The notes under the pieces: generated by a model
The model's database searches: none
The model's input: the letters and a program-made list of their open reading frames with translations, nothing else
Told to the model about the DNA's origin: nothing
Assembly: GCF_009674485.1 (NCBI RefSeq)
Contig: NZ_WKJJ01000026.1
Coordinates: 1 to 64,000 of the forward strand
From: Pseudoduganella rivuli
GTDB lineage: Bacteria > Pseudomonadota > Gammaproteobacteria > Burkholderiales > Burkholderiaceae_D
Direction: 5' to 3'
DNA: 64,000 nucleotides
Made by a program: the position numbers and the translations under genes
In this document: piece after piece, positions 1 through 8,501 of the stretch
Layout of the letters: the number at the start of each line of letters is the position of its first letter
Position numbering within the stretch: position 1 is the first letter of the stretch

Positions 1-226
1 TCAAGGAAGATACACCCTTGACCCCGGGCCAGTCGGCGAATAGGCGGAGCACAGTTTGGAAAGAATTTGCTGACGTACCTGGACAAACTTCATAGAAGGG
101 CGGCTTGGTTTCATCAAGCCGCCATGCCCGCACCGCGATAACTCCCGCCACCAGCCGTGGGAGTTTCAACAGCCACAAGTTTTGGAGTATCCTGAGCGCC
201 TTTCCGACTTCGCTCAGGATATCCCC
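1..226. other. Intergenic leader, no supported gene
   Basis: No gene is supported here. Frame 3 stays open from the window edge to a TAG at 93-95, just before a palindrome, so it could be the tail of an upstream gene. It is only about 30 codons long and matches nothing I recognise. The rest is the leader of the downstream DUF885 gene. Confidence 0.4.
98..123. repeat. Dispersed palindrome, copy 1
   Basis: A hairpin with 9-base arms GGCGGCTTG (99-107) and CAAGCCGCC (115-123) around a 7-base loop. It shares the GGCGG..CCGCC arm pattern with intergenic copies near 13.9, 15.3, 18.7 and 52.5 kb. It could also terminate an upstream transcript. Confidence 0.6.
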
Positions 227-2047
227 ATGCTGCCTCATCGTTTCGCGATCCCGGTACTTGCCGCCAGCCTGCTGGCCAGTCCCCTCACCTTCAGCCCGGC
301 ACAGGCAGCGCCGGCAAACACCACCGCGCAACAAGCCGGTCCCGCCCAGCGCCAACTCGCCTTGCTGGCCAAGGAATTCCACGTGGCGCGCGCCCGCTTC
401 GACCCGCTGCTGTTCGCCACCGCCAACGGCGACAGCCGCTACAACGACCAGATCGGCATGGCCATCTCCCCCGCCGTGCGGGAAAAGCAGTTCTCGGTCT
501 ACCGCCACATGCAGGCGCGCCTGGCCGGCATCCCGCGGGCCACGCTGGCCGCGCCCGACCAGATCACGCTGGACTTGCTGGCCTATGAGCTGGACGCGGC
601 CCTGGCGCTGGCGCCGTTCCCCGAACACTTGCTGCCGCTGAACCACTTCGACAACATCCCCAGCACCTTGGCCAACTACGCGGGCGGCACCGGTTCGCAA
701 CCGCTGGGCACCGTCAAGCAATATCAGGATTACCTGAGCCGCGTGCGCCAACTGGCGCCGTGGATCGACCAGGCCATAGCCAATATGCGCGAAGGCATCA
801 AGCAAGGCGTCGTGCAGCCGAAGACCATCACGCAAGCCATGCTGCCGCAAATGGCGGCGCTGCGCAGCGCCACGGCTGACAGCAGCGTGTATTACTCGCC
901 GATCAAGCGCATGCCCGCCACCTTCGGTACGAAAGACAAGGCTCGCCTGGCGCGCGATTACCGCGCGGCCGTGGACCAGTTGAACCCCGCGCTGGAACGC
1001 CTGGTGCGCTTCCTCGAATCGGAATACCTGCCCGCCAGCCGCGACAGCACGGGCTGGAGCGCGCTGCCGAACGGCGCCAAGTGGTATCAGGCCCGCATCA
1101 GCGACAGCACCAATTTGCCACTGACGCCGCAGGCGGTGCACGAGCTGGGATTGAAGGAAGTGGCGCGCATCAGCGGCCAGATGCAAGGCTTGATGGGCAA
1201 GCTGGGTTACGAAGGCCCGGCGCAAGCCTTCCCGCAATGGGTGCGCGACCAGAAGCAATTCAAGCCCTTCACGACGGAAGCCGAAGTGCTGGACGCCTAC
1301 CGCAAGCTGTACGACACGGTGCAAACCAAATTGCCCGCGTATTTCAGCCTGGTGCCGAAATCCAAACTGGTGGTGGACCTGGAACCTGAACTGACGCGCG
1401 CCACCGCATCGGACCACTACACGCCGCCCGCCGCCGACGGTTCGCACCCGGGCGTGTTCTGGGCCGTCGTCAACGATCCGAAAGATTACAGCCGCACCGG
1501 CATGGCCAGCCTGCTGCTGCACGAAGGCGTGCCAGGTCATCACTTCCACGCGGCGCTGCTGAAGGAAATGCCGCTGCCGGACTTCCGCATGTTCAGCACG
1601 GAAAACCAGAACAATGCGGCGTATACGGAAGGCTGGGCGCTGTATGCGGAAACGCTGGGCAAGGATTTCGGCCTGTATGACGACCCGGTGTCGTACTACG
1701 GCCATCTGAACGCGGAAATGCTGCGCGCCGTGCGCCTGGTGGTCGACACCGGCATGCATGCGCTGGGCTGGAGCCGCGAAAAAGCCATCGCCTATATGGT
1801 CGAGACGCTGGGCGTGTCCGAAGCGCGGGCGAAAAACCAGGTCGAACGCTATATGGTATGGCCGGCGCAGGCGCTGAGCTACAAGATCGGTTCGCTGCAA
1901 ATACTCGCCTTGCGCGACAAGGCGCAGCGTGAACTGGGCGGCAAATTCAGCTACCCGGCATTCCACGCGGTGATCCTCGGCGACGGCACGTTGCCACTGC
2001 CGATCCTGGAGGCACGCGTCAACGAGTGGATCGCGCGCAGCAAATAA
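227..2047 (+). CDS. DUF885 family secreted peptidase-like protein
   Basis: A protein of about 606 residues resembling the DUF885 family, putative zinc-dependent peptidases related to thermolysin-like enzymes. The ATG at 227 is preferred over an upstream TTG because it begins directly with a signal peptide (MLPHRF, a hydrophobic stretch, then an Ala-Gln-Ala cleavage region). The putative metal-binding motif HEGVPGHH lies at about residues 432-439. It is followed by the family-typical NAAYTEGWALYAE stretch, which supplies a conserved glutamate. The protein is therefore probably periplasmic or secreted. It is convergent with the ABC operon and separated from it by only 4 bases. The substrate is unknown. 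Peptide cleavage next to a peptide-type importer is suggestive but unproven. Confidence 0.85.
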   Translation: MLPHRFAIPVLAASLLASPLTFSPAQAAPANTTAQQAGPAQRQLALLAKEFHVARARFDPLLFATANGDSRYNDQIGMAISPAVREKQFSVYRHMQARLAGIPRATLAAPDQITLDLLAYELDAALALAPFPEHLLPLNHFDNIPSTLANYAGGTGSQPLGTVKQYQDYLSRVRQLAPWIDQAIANMREGIKQGVVQPKTITQAMLPQMAALRSATADSSVYYSPIKRMPATFGTKDKARLARDYRAAVDQLNPALERLVRFLESEYLPASRDSTGWSALPNGAKWYQARISDSTNLPLTPQAVHELGLKEVARISGQMQGLMGKLGYEGPAQAFPQWVRDQKQFKPFTTEAEVLDAYRKLYDTVQTKLPAYFSLVPKSKLVVDLEPELTRATASDHYTPPAADGSHPGVFWAVVNDPKDYSRTGMASLLLHEGVPGHHFHAALLKEMPLPDFRMFSTENQNNAAYTEGWALYAETLGKDFGLYDDPVSYYGHLNAEMLRAVRLVVDTGMHALGWSREKAIAYMVETLGVSEARAKNQVERYMVWPAQALSYKIGSLQILALRDKAQRELGGKFSYPAFHAVILGDGTLPLPILEARVNEWIARSK

Positions 2048-2051
2048 TCCG

Positions 2052-2795
2052 CTATGCCGCCTCCCTTTGATAACTGCGGGAGGCGGCCAGCAGGCTGCGC
2101 GTGTACTGATGACTGGCCCCGCCCGTGCGCAATAACTCGCTGTCCAGCGTATCGACGATGCGGCCCTGCTGCATCACGGCCAGCCGGTGGCACATGTGCA
2201 CCACCACGCCCAGGTCGTGCGTCACCAGCAAATACGTCAAACCCTCCCGCAGCCGCAACTCTTCCAGCAGATTCAGGATCTCCGCCTGCACCGACACGTC
2301 CAGCGCGGACGTCGGTTCGTCCAGGAGCAGGATGCGCGGCGACAGGATCAATGCCCGCGCAATCGCCACGCGCTGCCGCTGCCCGCCCGACAACTGGTGC
2401 GGATAGCGGAAACGGAACGAGGGATTCAAGCCCACCTTGACGAGCATGTCGCACACGCGGTCGTCGATGTCGCCGATGCCGTGGATCTTCAACGGTTCCG
2501 ACAGGGCCGTGTCGATGGTATGGCGCGGATGCAGCGAGCCATACGGGTCCTGGAACACCATCTGCATCAGCCGGCACCGTTCGCGGTCGATACGGTGGCC
2601 GAGTTCCTGGCCGTCGATGCGCATGGCGCCCTGCCAGTGCGTATGCAGTCCCGCCAGGCAGCGCAGCACCGTGCTCTTGCCGGAACCGGATTCGCCCACC
2701 AGCCCGAACACTTCCCCTTCCTTCACGTCGAAACTCACGTCATGCAGCACTTGGTGGTCGCCAAACGACAGCGCCAGCCGGTCTACGGTAATCAT
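2052..2795 (-). CDS. Peptide-type ABC transporter ATP-binding protein (DppF-like)
   Basis: A 247-residue ATPase of the oligopeptide/dipeptide importer class. Walker A GESGSGKST is near residue 35, the signature LSGGQRQR is mid-protein and Walker B LLLDEPTSALD follows. An H-loop histidine is present (LLVTHDLG). It is the last gene of the seven-gene minus-strand operon and begins 13 bases after the DppD-like gene, behind an AGGAG ribosome site. With that gene it should form the ATPase pair energising import through the two permeases upstream. It is shorter than many DppF proteins because it lacks the long C-terminal extension. Confidence 0.9.
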   Translation of the reverse strand: MITVDRLALSFGDHQVLHDVSFDVKEGEVFGLVGESGSGKSTVLRCLAGLHTHWQGAMRIDGQELGHRIDRERCRLMQMVFQDPYGSLHPRHTIDTALSEPLKIHGIGDIDDRVCDMLVKVGLNPSFRFRYPHQLSGGQRQRVAIARALILSPRILLLDEPTSALDVSVQAEILNLLEELRLREGLTYLLVTHDLGVVVHMCHRLAVMQQGRIVDTLDSELLRTGGASHQYTRSLLAASRSYQREAA

Positions 2796-2808
2796 GCTTG
2801 GTCTCCTG

Positions 2809-3654
2809 TTATTGCGTCAGCCAGCTGGGGTCGCGCCGCAGCACCGGCAGCACGGGGCGCTTGACGTCGATATCGGGCAGCGCGGCCAGCAAGCCCCGCG
2901 TGTACGGGTGCTGCGCACGGTCCAGGTCCGCCGCCGCAATGGTTTCCACCACGCGGCCCGCGTACATGACCAGCACGCGGTCGCAAAAACTGCGCACCAG
3001 GTTCAAGTCGTGGCTGATGAAGATCAGCCCCAGCCCCCGCTCTTCCACCAGTTCGTCCAGCACGGACAGCACTTGCGAACGCACCGACACATCGAGCGCC
3101 GACGTCGGTTCGTCGGCAATCACCACTTCCGGGTTCGGAATCAGCATCATGGCAATCATGATGCGCTGCCCCATGCCACCGGAAATTTCATGCGGATACA
3201 AGTCGTACACGCGCTGCGGGTCGCGGATGCGCACCTTTTCCAGCATGGCGATGACCCGCTCCCGCACCTCGGCTTTCGACACCTTCTGGTGCACCAGCAC
3301 CGCTTCGGCGATCTGGTCGCCCACCCGCATCACGGGATTGAGCGAGTACTTCGGGTCTTGCATGATCATCGACATGCGCCGCCCGCGCAGGGCGCGCATC
3401 TGCTTTTCATCGGCGCGCAGCAAATCCACGTCGCCAAAGCGCAGGGTGCGCGCCTCGATGCGGGCGCTGGCCGGGTGCAGTTTCAACAGCGCGCGGCCCA
3501 CGGTGGATTTGCCGGAACCCGATTCGCCGACAATCGCCAGCTTTTCCTTGCCCAGTGTGAACGAGACGCCGCGCACGGCGTCGACCATGCCGTCGCGCGT
3601 GGCGAAGCGCACGCGCAAATCGTCCGCCTGCAGTTTTATGTCCATATTCAACAT
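2809..3654 (-). CDS. Peptide-type ABC transporter ATP-binding protein (DppD-like)
   Basis: A 281-residue ATPase of the Dpp/Opp family. Walker A (GESGSGKST), the signature ISGGMGQR and Walker B (VVIADEPTSALD) are all visible. The signature is a variant of the common SGGQRQR. The reading frame extends upstream into the permease gene, but the ATG at 3654 directly follows an AGGAG ribosome site and the permease stop codon, so it is chosen. A second ATG lies three codons on. It lies between the DppC-like permease and the DppF-like ATPase. It also ends with a short C-terminal region, so the pair is compact. Confidence 0.88.
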   Translation of the reverse strand: MLNMDIKLQADDLRVRFATRDGMVDAVRGVSFTLGKEKLAIVGESGSGKSTVGRALLKLHPASARIEARTLRFGDVDLLRADEKQMRALRGRRMSMIMQDPKYSLNPVMRVGDQIAEAVLVHQKVSKAEVRERVIAMLEKVRIRDPQRVYDLYPHEISGGMGQRIMIAMMLIPNPEVVIADEPTSALDVSVRSQVLSVLDELVEERGLGLIFISHDLNLVRSFCDRVLVMYAGRVVETIAAADLDRAQHPYTRGLLAALPDIDVKRPVLPVLRRDPSWLTQ

Positions 3655-3661
3655 GTTCTCC

Positions 3662-4573
3662 TCAGCTGCGCGGATCGAAGATATCACGCAAGCCATCGCC
3701 CAGCAGATTGAAGGCCAGGCTGACCAGCATGATGGCGGCGCCCGGCATGGCGACCAGCCACCAGCACTCCATCATGTAGCGCCTTCCGGCTGAAATCATC
3801 GCGCCCCATTCCGGCGACGGCGGCTGCGATCCCAGGCCGAGAAAGCCCAGGCCCGCCGCCGTCAGGATGATGGACGCCATGTTCATCGTCAGCCGCACCA
3901 GCACCGACGATAAGCACAGCGGCGCGATGTGGCGCACCAGGATGCGCATCGGCGACGCGCCCTGCAATTGCACGGCCGCGATAAAGTCGGCCTTGCGCAG
4001 CGAGCGCGTTTCCGCGCGCGCCAGCCGGGCGATCGGCGGCCACGCGGTCAGGGCGATGGCAATCACCGCGTGTTCCAGCCCCGGTCCCAGCGCGGCCACG
4101 AAAGCCAGCGCCAGCACCAGGCTGGGGAAGGAAATGAAGATATCGGTGATGCGCATGAACAGCGTGTCGACCCAGCCGCCGAAGTAGCCGGAGGCGGCGC
4201 CCACAGCCAGCCCGACCGGGCCCACCACGACCGTCACCAGCGCCACGATGTACAGCGTGGTGCGGGCGCCATAGACTAGGCGGCTGAACGTGTCGCGTCC
4301 ATATTCATCGGTGCCGAACCAGTGCGCGGCGCCCGGCGCCTGCAAGGTGGCATATAAATCCTGGCGCAGCGGATCGTGGGTGGCGATCCACGGCGCGCAC
4401 AGCGCGGCCGCGACCAATAGCACGACGACGATCAGCCCGGCCAGGGTCATGGGATTGCGCAGCAAATGGTGCAGCGCGCGGCGCACGGTTTCCTGCAGCG
4501 CCGAGGCGGCAGAGTCCGCGACGGCAGGGACGGCGGGAGCGGCGGGAGGTTGGGACATGGCAGGTGTCAGCAT
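3662..4573 (-). CDS. Peptide-type ABC transporter permease (DppC-like)
   Basis: A 303-residue inner-membrane permease of the DppC/OppC class. It has an Ala/Pro-rich cytoplasmic N-terminus, one early membrane helix (about residues 43-63), then the family region THDPLRQDLYATLQAP..HWFGTDEYGRD. Further helices carry the EAA-type loop (GASPMRILVRHIAPL) that docks the ATPases. Its ATG shares one base with the TGA of the DppB-like gene, indicating translational coupling. Another ATG five codons downstream is possible but less well placed. It should form a heterodimer with the product of the preceding gene. Confidence 0.9.
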   Translation of the reverse strand: MLTPAMSQPPAAPAVPAVADSAASALQETVRRALHHLLRNPMTLAGLIVVVLLVAAALCAPWIATHDPLRQDLYATLQAPGAAHWFGTDEYGRDTFSRLVYGARTTLYIVALVTVVVGPVGLAVGAASGYFGGWVDTLFMRITDIFISFPSLVLALAFVAALGPGLEHAVIAIALTAWPPIARLARAETRSLRKADFIAAVQLQGASPMRILVRHIAPLCLSSVLVRLTMNMASIILTAAGLGFLGLGSQPPSPEWGAMISAGRRYMMECWWLVAMPGAAIMLVSLAFNLLGDGLRDIFDPRS

Positions 4574-5595
4574 CAGTGCATCCGTGGGTCAAAGACCTGG
4601 TACAGGGCATCCGATACGAGATTGAGCGTGACGAAGATGACGCCGACCAGCAGCACGCACCCCATGACGGAATTCATATCGCCCAGCAGCAGGCTGTTGG
4701 TTAAGTATTGGCCGAAGCCGGGCCATGCAAACACGGTCTCGATCAGCACCGCGCCTTCCAGCAAGCCGCCGTAGGCCAGCGCGACGATGGTCAGCAATTG
4801 CACCAGGATGTTGCGGAACGCATGGCGCCAGATGACGGCCGCTTCCGACAAGCCCTTGACGCGGGCGGCCAGGATGTATTCCTGCGACAGTTGCGCCAGC
4901 ATGAAGCTGCGCGTCATGCGGCTGATGTAGGCCATCGAATGCAGCCCCAGGATGCAGGCCGGCAGCACAATGTGCTTGACGCTGCTGGCAAACGCTTCCC
5001 AGTTACCGGACAACAGCGTGTCGACCAGCAGCAGGCCCGTCACGCGGGGAATCGCGCCATCGAACGCCAGCGCGATGCGGCCGGAGCCGCCGGCCCAGCC
5101 CAGCCACGCATAAAACACCAGCAAGCCCATCATCGCGAACCAGAACACGGGCGTCGAATGGCCGGCCAGGCTGATGACGCGCACCACGTGGTCGCCCAGG
5201 CGGCCGCGCCGGCTGGCCGCATAGACGCCCAGCGGCACGCCCAGCAAGGTGCCGACAATGATCGCCAGGGTGGCCAGTTCCACCGTGGCGGGGAACACGC
5301 GGGCAATGTCGGCGCTCACCGCATTGCCCGTCAACAGCGACGTGCCCAGGTTGCCCTGCGCCAGCTCACCCAGGTAGTGGCTGAATTGCACCAGCATCGG
5401 CCGGTCCAGCCCCAGTTGCGCTTCCACCTGTTTATACGTCGACGCGTCCGCATCAGGACCGACGATCGCCAGCACCGGGTCGATCGGCATGACGCGGCCG
5501 ATAAAGAACGTCAGCACCAGCAATCCCAGCAAGGTCGCCGCGGTACTCAGCAGGCGCGTGCGCCAGGCGCCCGCCCCCTTCTTCAATCCACTCAT
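4573..5595 (-). CDS. Peptide-type ABC transporter permease (DppB-like)
   Basis: A 340-residue inner-membrane permease of the DppB/OppB class. It has an N-terminal helix (TAATLLGLLVLTFFIGRVMP) followed by the family motif IDPVLAIVGPDA, which has the usual P-x-D-P spacing. The periplasmic segment and several helices come next, and the ATPase-docking loop is AARVKGLSEAAVIWRHAFRN. It starts 3 bases after the binding-protein gene and overlaps the DppC-like gene by one base. It belongs to a complete one-binding-protein, two-permease, two-ATPase importer. Confidence 0.9.
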   Translation of the reverse strand: MSGLKKGAGAWRTRLLSTAATLLGLLVLTFFIGRVMPIDPVLAIVGPDADASTYKQVEAQLGLDRPMLVQFSHYLGELAQGNLGTSLLTGNAVSADIARVFPATVELATLAIIVGTLLGVPLGVYAASRRGRLGDHVVRVISLAGHSTPVFWFAMMGLLVFYAWLGWAGGSGRIALAFDGAIPRVTGLLLVDTLLSGNWEAFASSVKHIVLPACILGLHSMAYISRMTRSFMLAQLSQEYILAARVKGLSEAAVIWRHAFRNILVQLLTIVALAYGGLLEGAVLIETVFAWPGFGQYLTNSLLLGDMNSVMGCVLLVGVIFVTLNLVSDALYQVFDPRMH

Positions 5596-5598
5596 GGC

Positions 5599-7233
5599 TC
5601 AATCCTTATAAACATCGCGCAGCAAGGTGGTGGCAGACGGATGCCCCACGTAGCCATGCACGCGGCGGCTCAGCACCACCGTATCGACCATTTGCGCGAT
5701 CGGCTGGATCGCGCCCACCTCGCGGTCATACAGTTGCTGCACTTCGCGGTACATGGCCAGCTGCTTTTGTTCGTCCCGCTCGCGCACGGCCTGCTCGATC
5801 AGGCGGTTGATGTCATCGTCGTGGAACGACGTGCGCCAGCCCTGGAAGTTGGTCAGCCGGGCGGCGTCGCGGTTGTCCGGGTTGTACACCATGGCGCGCA
5901 GGTTGGCATGCGGATGCGGTTCCACGCCGCCGCCTCCCCTGCCCACGACGATTTCGAACTTGCGGTCGCGCATCGAGCCATACACCTGGTTGCCAGTACC
6001 GGGCAGGATGCTGGCGTCGATGCCCGCCTGCGCCAGCGTTGCCTGCAGCGCCGTGGCGATATTGATCATCGGCGGATCGGACAGCACGCGGATCGTGGTG
6101 CGGAAGCCATTCGGGTAGCCCGCTTCGGCCAGCAGCTTGCGCGCGCCCGCCACGTCCAGCTTGTAGCCGGGATCGGGCAAGGTCGCCGCCAGCCCGCTCA
6201 TGACGGGACGCTGGTGCGGCACGCCGTAGTGCGGCATGATCGCCGTGTTGATGCCGTCATAGTCGATCAGCTTGCGCAGCGCCAGCCGCACGCGCTTGTC
6301 CGCGTATTTCGCGTCTTTCAGGCTCAATGCCACGTAATACGTGTTGCCCCGCTTGACCGGCTGAACGTCGACGCGGCCCACATGCTTCAGCGCTTCGATG
6401 TCGGGCGCCGCCATGCCTGCCGCAAGGTCGACGTCGCCGCGGTCGATCATGAAGCGCAGCGACAGCGATTCCGGCACGTGGCGCATCACCACGCGGCGCA
6501 ATTTCGCCGGGCCGCGCCAGTAACCGTCGTAGCGGTCAAGCAGCATGGCATCCTTGGCGCGCCATTCCGTCAACGTGAACGGGCCGGAACCGGCGGCATG
6601 CGTCAGCAGCCACGCCGCGCCCAGGTCGCCGTTTTTCTGGTGCGCCAGCACCGTGTCGCGGTCCAGGATGGCGGAACTGACGGACGTGCCCAAGGTGTAC
6701 AACACCATTTTCGGATCGGTCGGTTCCGGCAGCACGATGTGCAGGGTACGCGCATCGGGCGCGGTAATCAGCTGTTCGGCATTGGCCTTGCTGAAGCCAT
6801 AGCTTTTCCATGGCGACGCCATGGCCAGGTTCAGTTTCAGCACGCGCTGCAGCGACCACGCCGCGTCGTGCGCCGTCAGCAGACGGCCGCTCTTGAAGCG
6901 AACGCCGTCGCGCAAGGTCAGCGTGAGGCTGTTGCGGTCCGGCGCAATTTCCCACTTTTCCGCCAGTGCCGGCTTGACGATGGTGAGATCGTGCGGATCC
7001 AGTTCCACCAGGTAGTCGTACAGGTTGGCCACCACGCCCAGCACATCGTTGCCGGTGGCGCCGGCCGGGTCGAGCGACAGCAGGTTGTTCATGTTCATGC
7101 CGATCACCAGCTGGCCGCGCGGCGTGGTTGCCTGCGCCGGCTGGCTGCACGTCATGGCGGCCAGCAGTGCCAGCCACGCGAACATCCACCTGAATGTCCG
7201 CCTGGTCCGCTGGATGAGATTTGCGAGTCCCAT
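5599..7233 (-). CDS. ABC transporter periplasmic substrate-binding protein (SBP_bac_5 type)
   Basis: A 544-residue solute-binding protein of the extracellular family 5 class that serves peptides, nickel and some glycosides. An N-terminal signal (RTFRWMFAWLALLAA...SQPAQA) is followed by RGQLVIGMNMNNLLSLDPA and by WEIAPDRNSLTLTLRDGVRFKSG in two shorter stretches, which is the family signature region. No lipobox is seen, so the protein is probably a soluble periplasmic one. It lies between the enolase-superfamily enzyme and the permeases and defines what the importer recognises. The ligand cannot be read from sequence; the presence of a sugar-acid-type enzyme means it need not be a peptide. Confidence 0.9.
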   Translation of the reverse strand: MGLANLIQRTRRTFRWMFAWLALLAAMTCSQPAQATTPRGQLVIGMNMNNLLSLDPAGATGNDVLGVVANLYDYLVELDPHDLTIVKPALAEKWEIAPDRNSLTLTLRDGVRFKSGRLLTAHDAAWSLQRVLKLNLAMASPWKSYGFSKANAEQLITAPDARTLHIVLPEPTDPKMVLYTLGTSVSSAILDRDTVLAHQKNGDLGAAWLLTHAAGSGPFTLTEWRAKDAMLLDRYDGYWRGPAKLRRVVMRHVPESLSLRFMIDRGDVDLAAGMAAPDIEALKHVGRVDVQPVKRGNTYYVALSLKDAKYADKRVRLALRKLIDYDGINTAIMPHYGVPHQRPVMSGLAATLPDPGYKLDVAGARKLLAEAGYPNGFRTTIRVLSDPPMINIATALQATLAQAGIDASILPGTGNQVYGSMRDRKFEIVVGRGGGGVEPHPHANLRAMVYNPDNRDAARLTNFQGWRTSFHDDDINRLIEQAVRERDEQKQLAMYREVQQLYDREVGAIQPIAQMVDTVVLSRRVHGYVGHPSATTLLRDVYKD

Positions 7234-7241
7234 GCGGCCGC

Positions 7242-8396
7242 TCAGTAATTTTCCACCGTGCTGGCGGCGATGTAATCGAAATCGATGTCTTCGCCCAGGC
7301 CTGGCAATTGCGACAGGTGCACATAACCGTCGGCATCCATCGGGTCCGGCAGGTTGCGCAGGTAAGCCGGCGGTTCGTCGTAATTGAGGAATGGGTGCAG
7401 CAAGCCACGCTCATACCAGCTGCAATTCTTGATGGCCGCCGTCACCGCCAGGTTGGCCGCGCCATTGCCGTGCACTTCGCAATCCATGCCGAACGCTTCG
7501 GCCAGCGCCGCCACTTTCATGGTCGGCGTGATGCCGCCCACGCCCGGCACGCCGGCGCGCAGGATGTCGCAGGCGCCCGCCTGCGCCCAGTCGGCGCGCG
7601 TGTGGTATTTGCCGGAAATGGATTCCGGGCCAACGATGGGAATATCGAGCTGGCTGGCCAGCCAGGAATACGACGCCATGCTTTGCTCGTTCATCATTTC
7701 CTCGAACCACGCGAAGTTGAGCTTTTCCAGCGCGCGGCCGATGGTCAGCGCGTCGGTGCGGCTGTACCAATGATACCCGTCCAGCATCAAGGCGATGTCC
7801 GGGCCGACCGCTTCGCGCACGGCGGCGCACGCCTTGATGTCCATCGCCACGCTGGGCGCGAACGACACGGGCGGCATCCACGTGTGCAGCTTGATGGCCT
7901 TGTAGCCGCGCTCCACCAGCTTGACGGCAAAGGCGGCGTATTCGTCCGGTGTCGACAAGCCGCCTTTCAATTCATCGCCGCACATGGTGCTGCCATAGGC
8001 CGGCACCTTGTCGCGGTATGCGCCCAGCAATTTGTAGACCGGCATGTTCAGCTTGCGGCCCGCCAAGTCCCACAGCGCCTGCTCGAACACGGCCAGCGCG
8101 CGGTCGGTCAACTGGCCCGCGCTGCCGCGCTGCCAGTGCGCCAGTTCCTGCCACAGGCGTTCGCGGTCGAATGGATCCTGGCCGATCAACACCTTGCGGG
8201 CAAACGCTTCCAGCACATGGGGACGCACCACTTCGACGGGGCCGAAGGCATAGCCGCTGGTGCCGTCGTCGGCGGTGATGGTGACCATCGCCATGGTGGC
8301 GCGCTTTTCCGGGCCGGGGTGGGAATGGCCTGCGCTGTCGACGCTGCGCTTGGTCAGGTAGTGGAACACGGTGCCTTGTACACGTTCGATTTTCAT
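7242..8396 (-). CDS. Enolase-superfamily (mandelate racemase/muconate lactonizing) enzyme
   Basis: A 384-residue member of the mandelate racemase-like branch of the enolase superfamily. The N-terminal capping domain spans about residues 1-130 and the barrel follows. Visible barrel residues are K169-x-H171 (in KLHTW) where many relatives have K-x-K, candidate metal ligands D206 (LDGYHW), E232 (FEEMM) and E259 (GPESI), and H309 (EVHGNG). The ATG at 8396 starts at MKIERV; the upstream extension in frame lacks family character. It lies between the TonB receptor and the binding protein, so it probably processes the imported compound. The reaction (dehydration, racemisation or epimerisation) is unknown. 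Confidence 0.85.
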   Translation of the reverse strand: MKIERVQGTVFHYLTKRSVDSAGHSHPGPEKRATMAMVTITADDGTSGYAFGPVEVVRPHVLEAFARKVLIGQDPFDRERLWQELAHWQRGSAGQLTDRALAVFEQALWDLAGRKLNMPVYKLLGAYRDKVPAYGSTMCGDELKGGLSTPDEYAAFAVKLVERGYKAIKLHTWMPPVSFAPSVAMDIKACAAVREAVGPDIALMLDGYHWYSRTDALTIGRALEKLNFAWFEEMMNEQSMASYSWLASQLDIPIVGPESISGKYHTRADWAQAGACDILRAGVPGVGGITPTMKVAALAEAFGMDCEVHGNGAANLAVTAAIKNCSWYERGLLHPFLNYDEPPAYLRNLPDPMDADGYVHLSQLPGLGEDIDFDYIAASTVENY

Positions 8397-8501
8397 TTGC
8401 TGCTTTCTCAGGAATAAAAAGAGCGGATGCGCCTTCACGCGTGGACAACTCACGCAGCGCACCCGCCAAAGGGCCGGTGCTTGCCGCTCGATCGGTGCTG
8501 C

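Noticed and set aside
3..95. Open frame at the left window edge, possibly the tail of an upstream gene
   Set aside because: Only about 30 codons, no recognisable motif, and high GC makes stop-free stretches common.
4708..7248. 846-codon open frame on the plus strand opposite the binding-protein and permease genes
   Set aside because: His/Gln/Arg-rich shadow of a high-GC gene on the other strand; the minus strand carries clear ABC transporter families.
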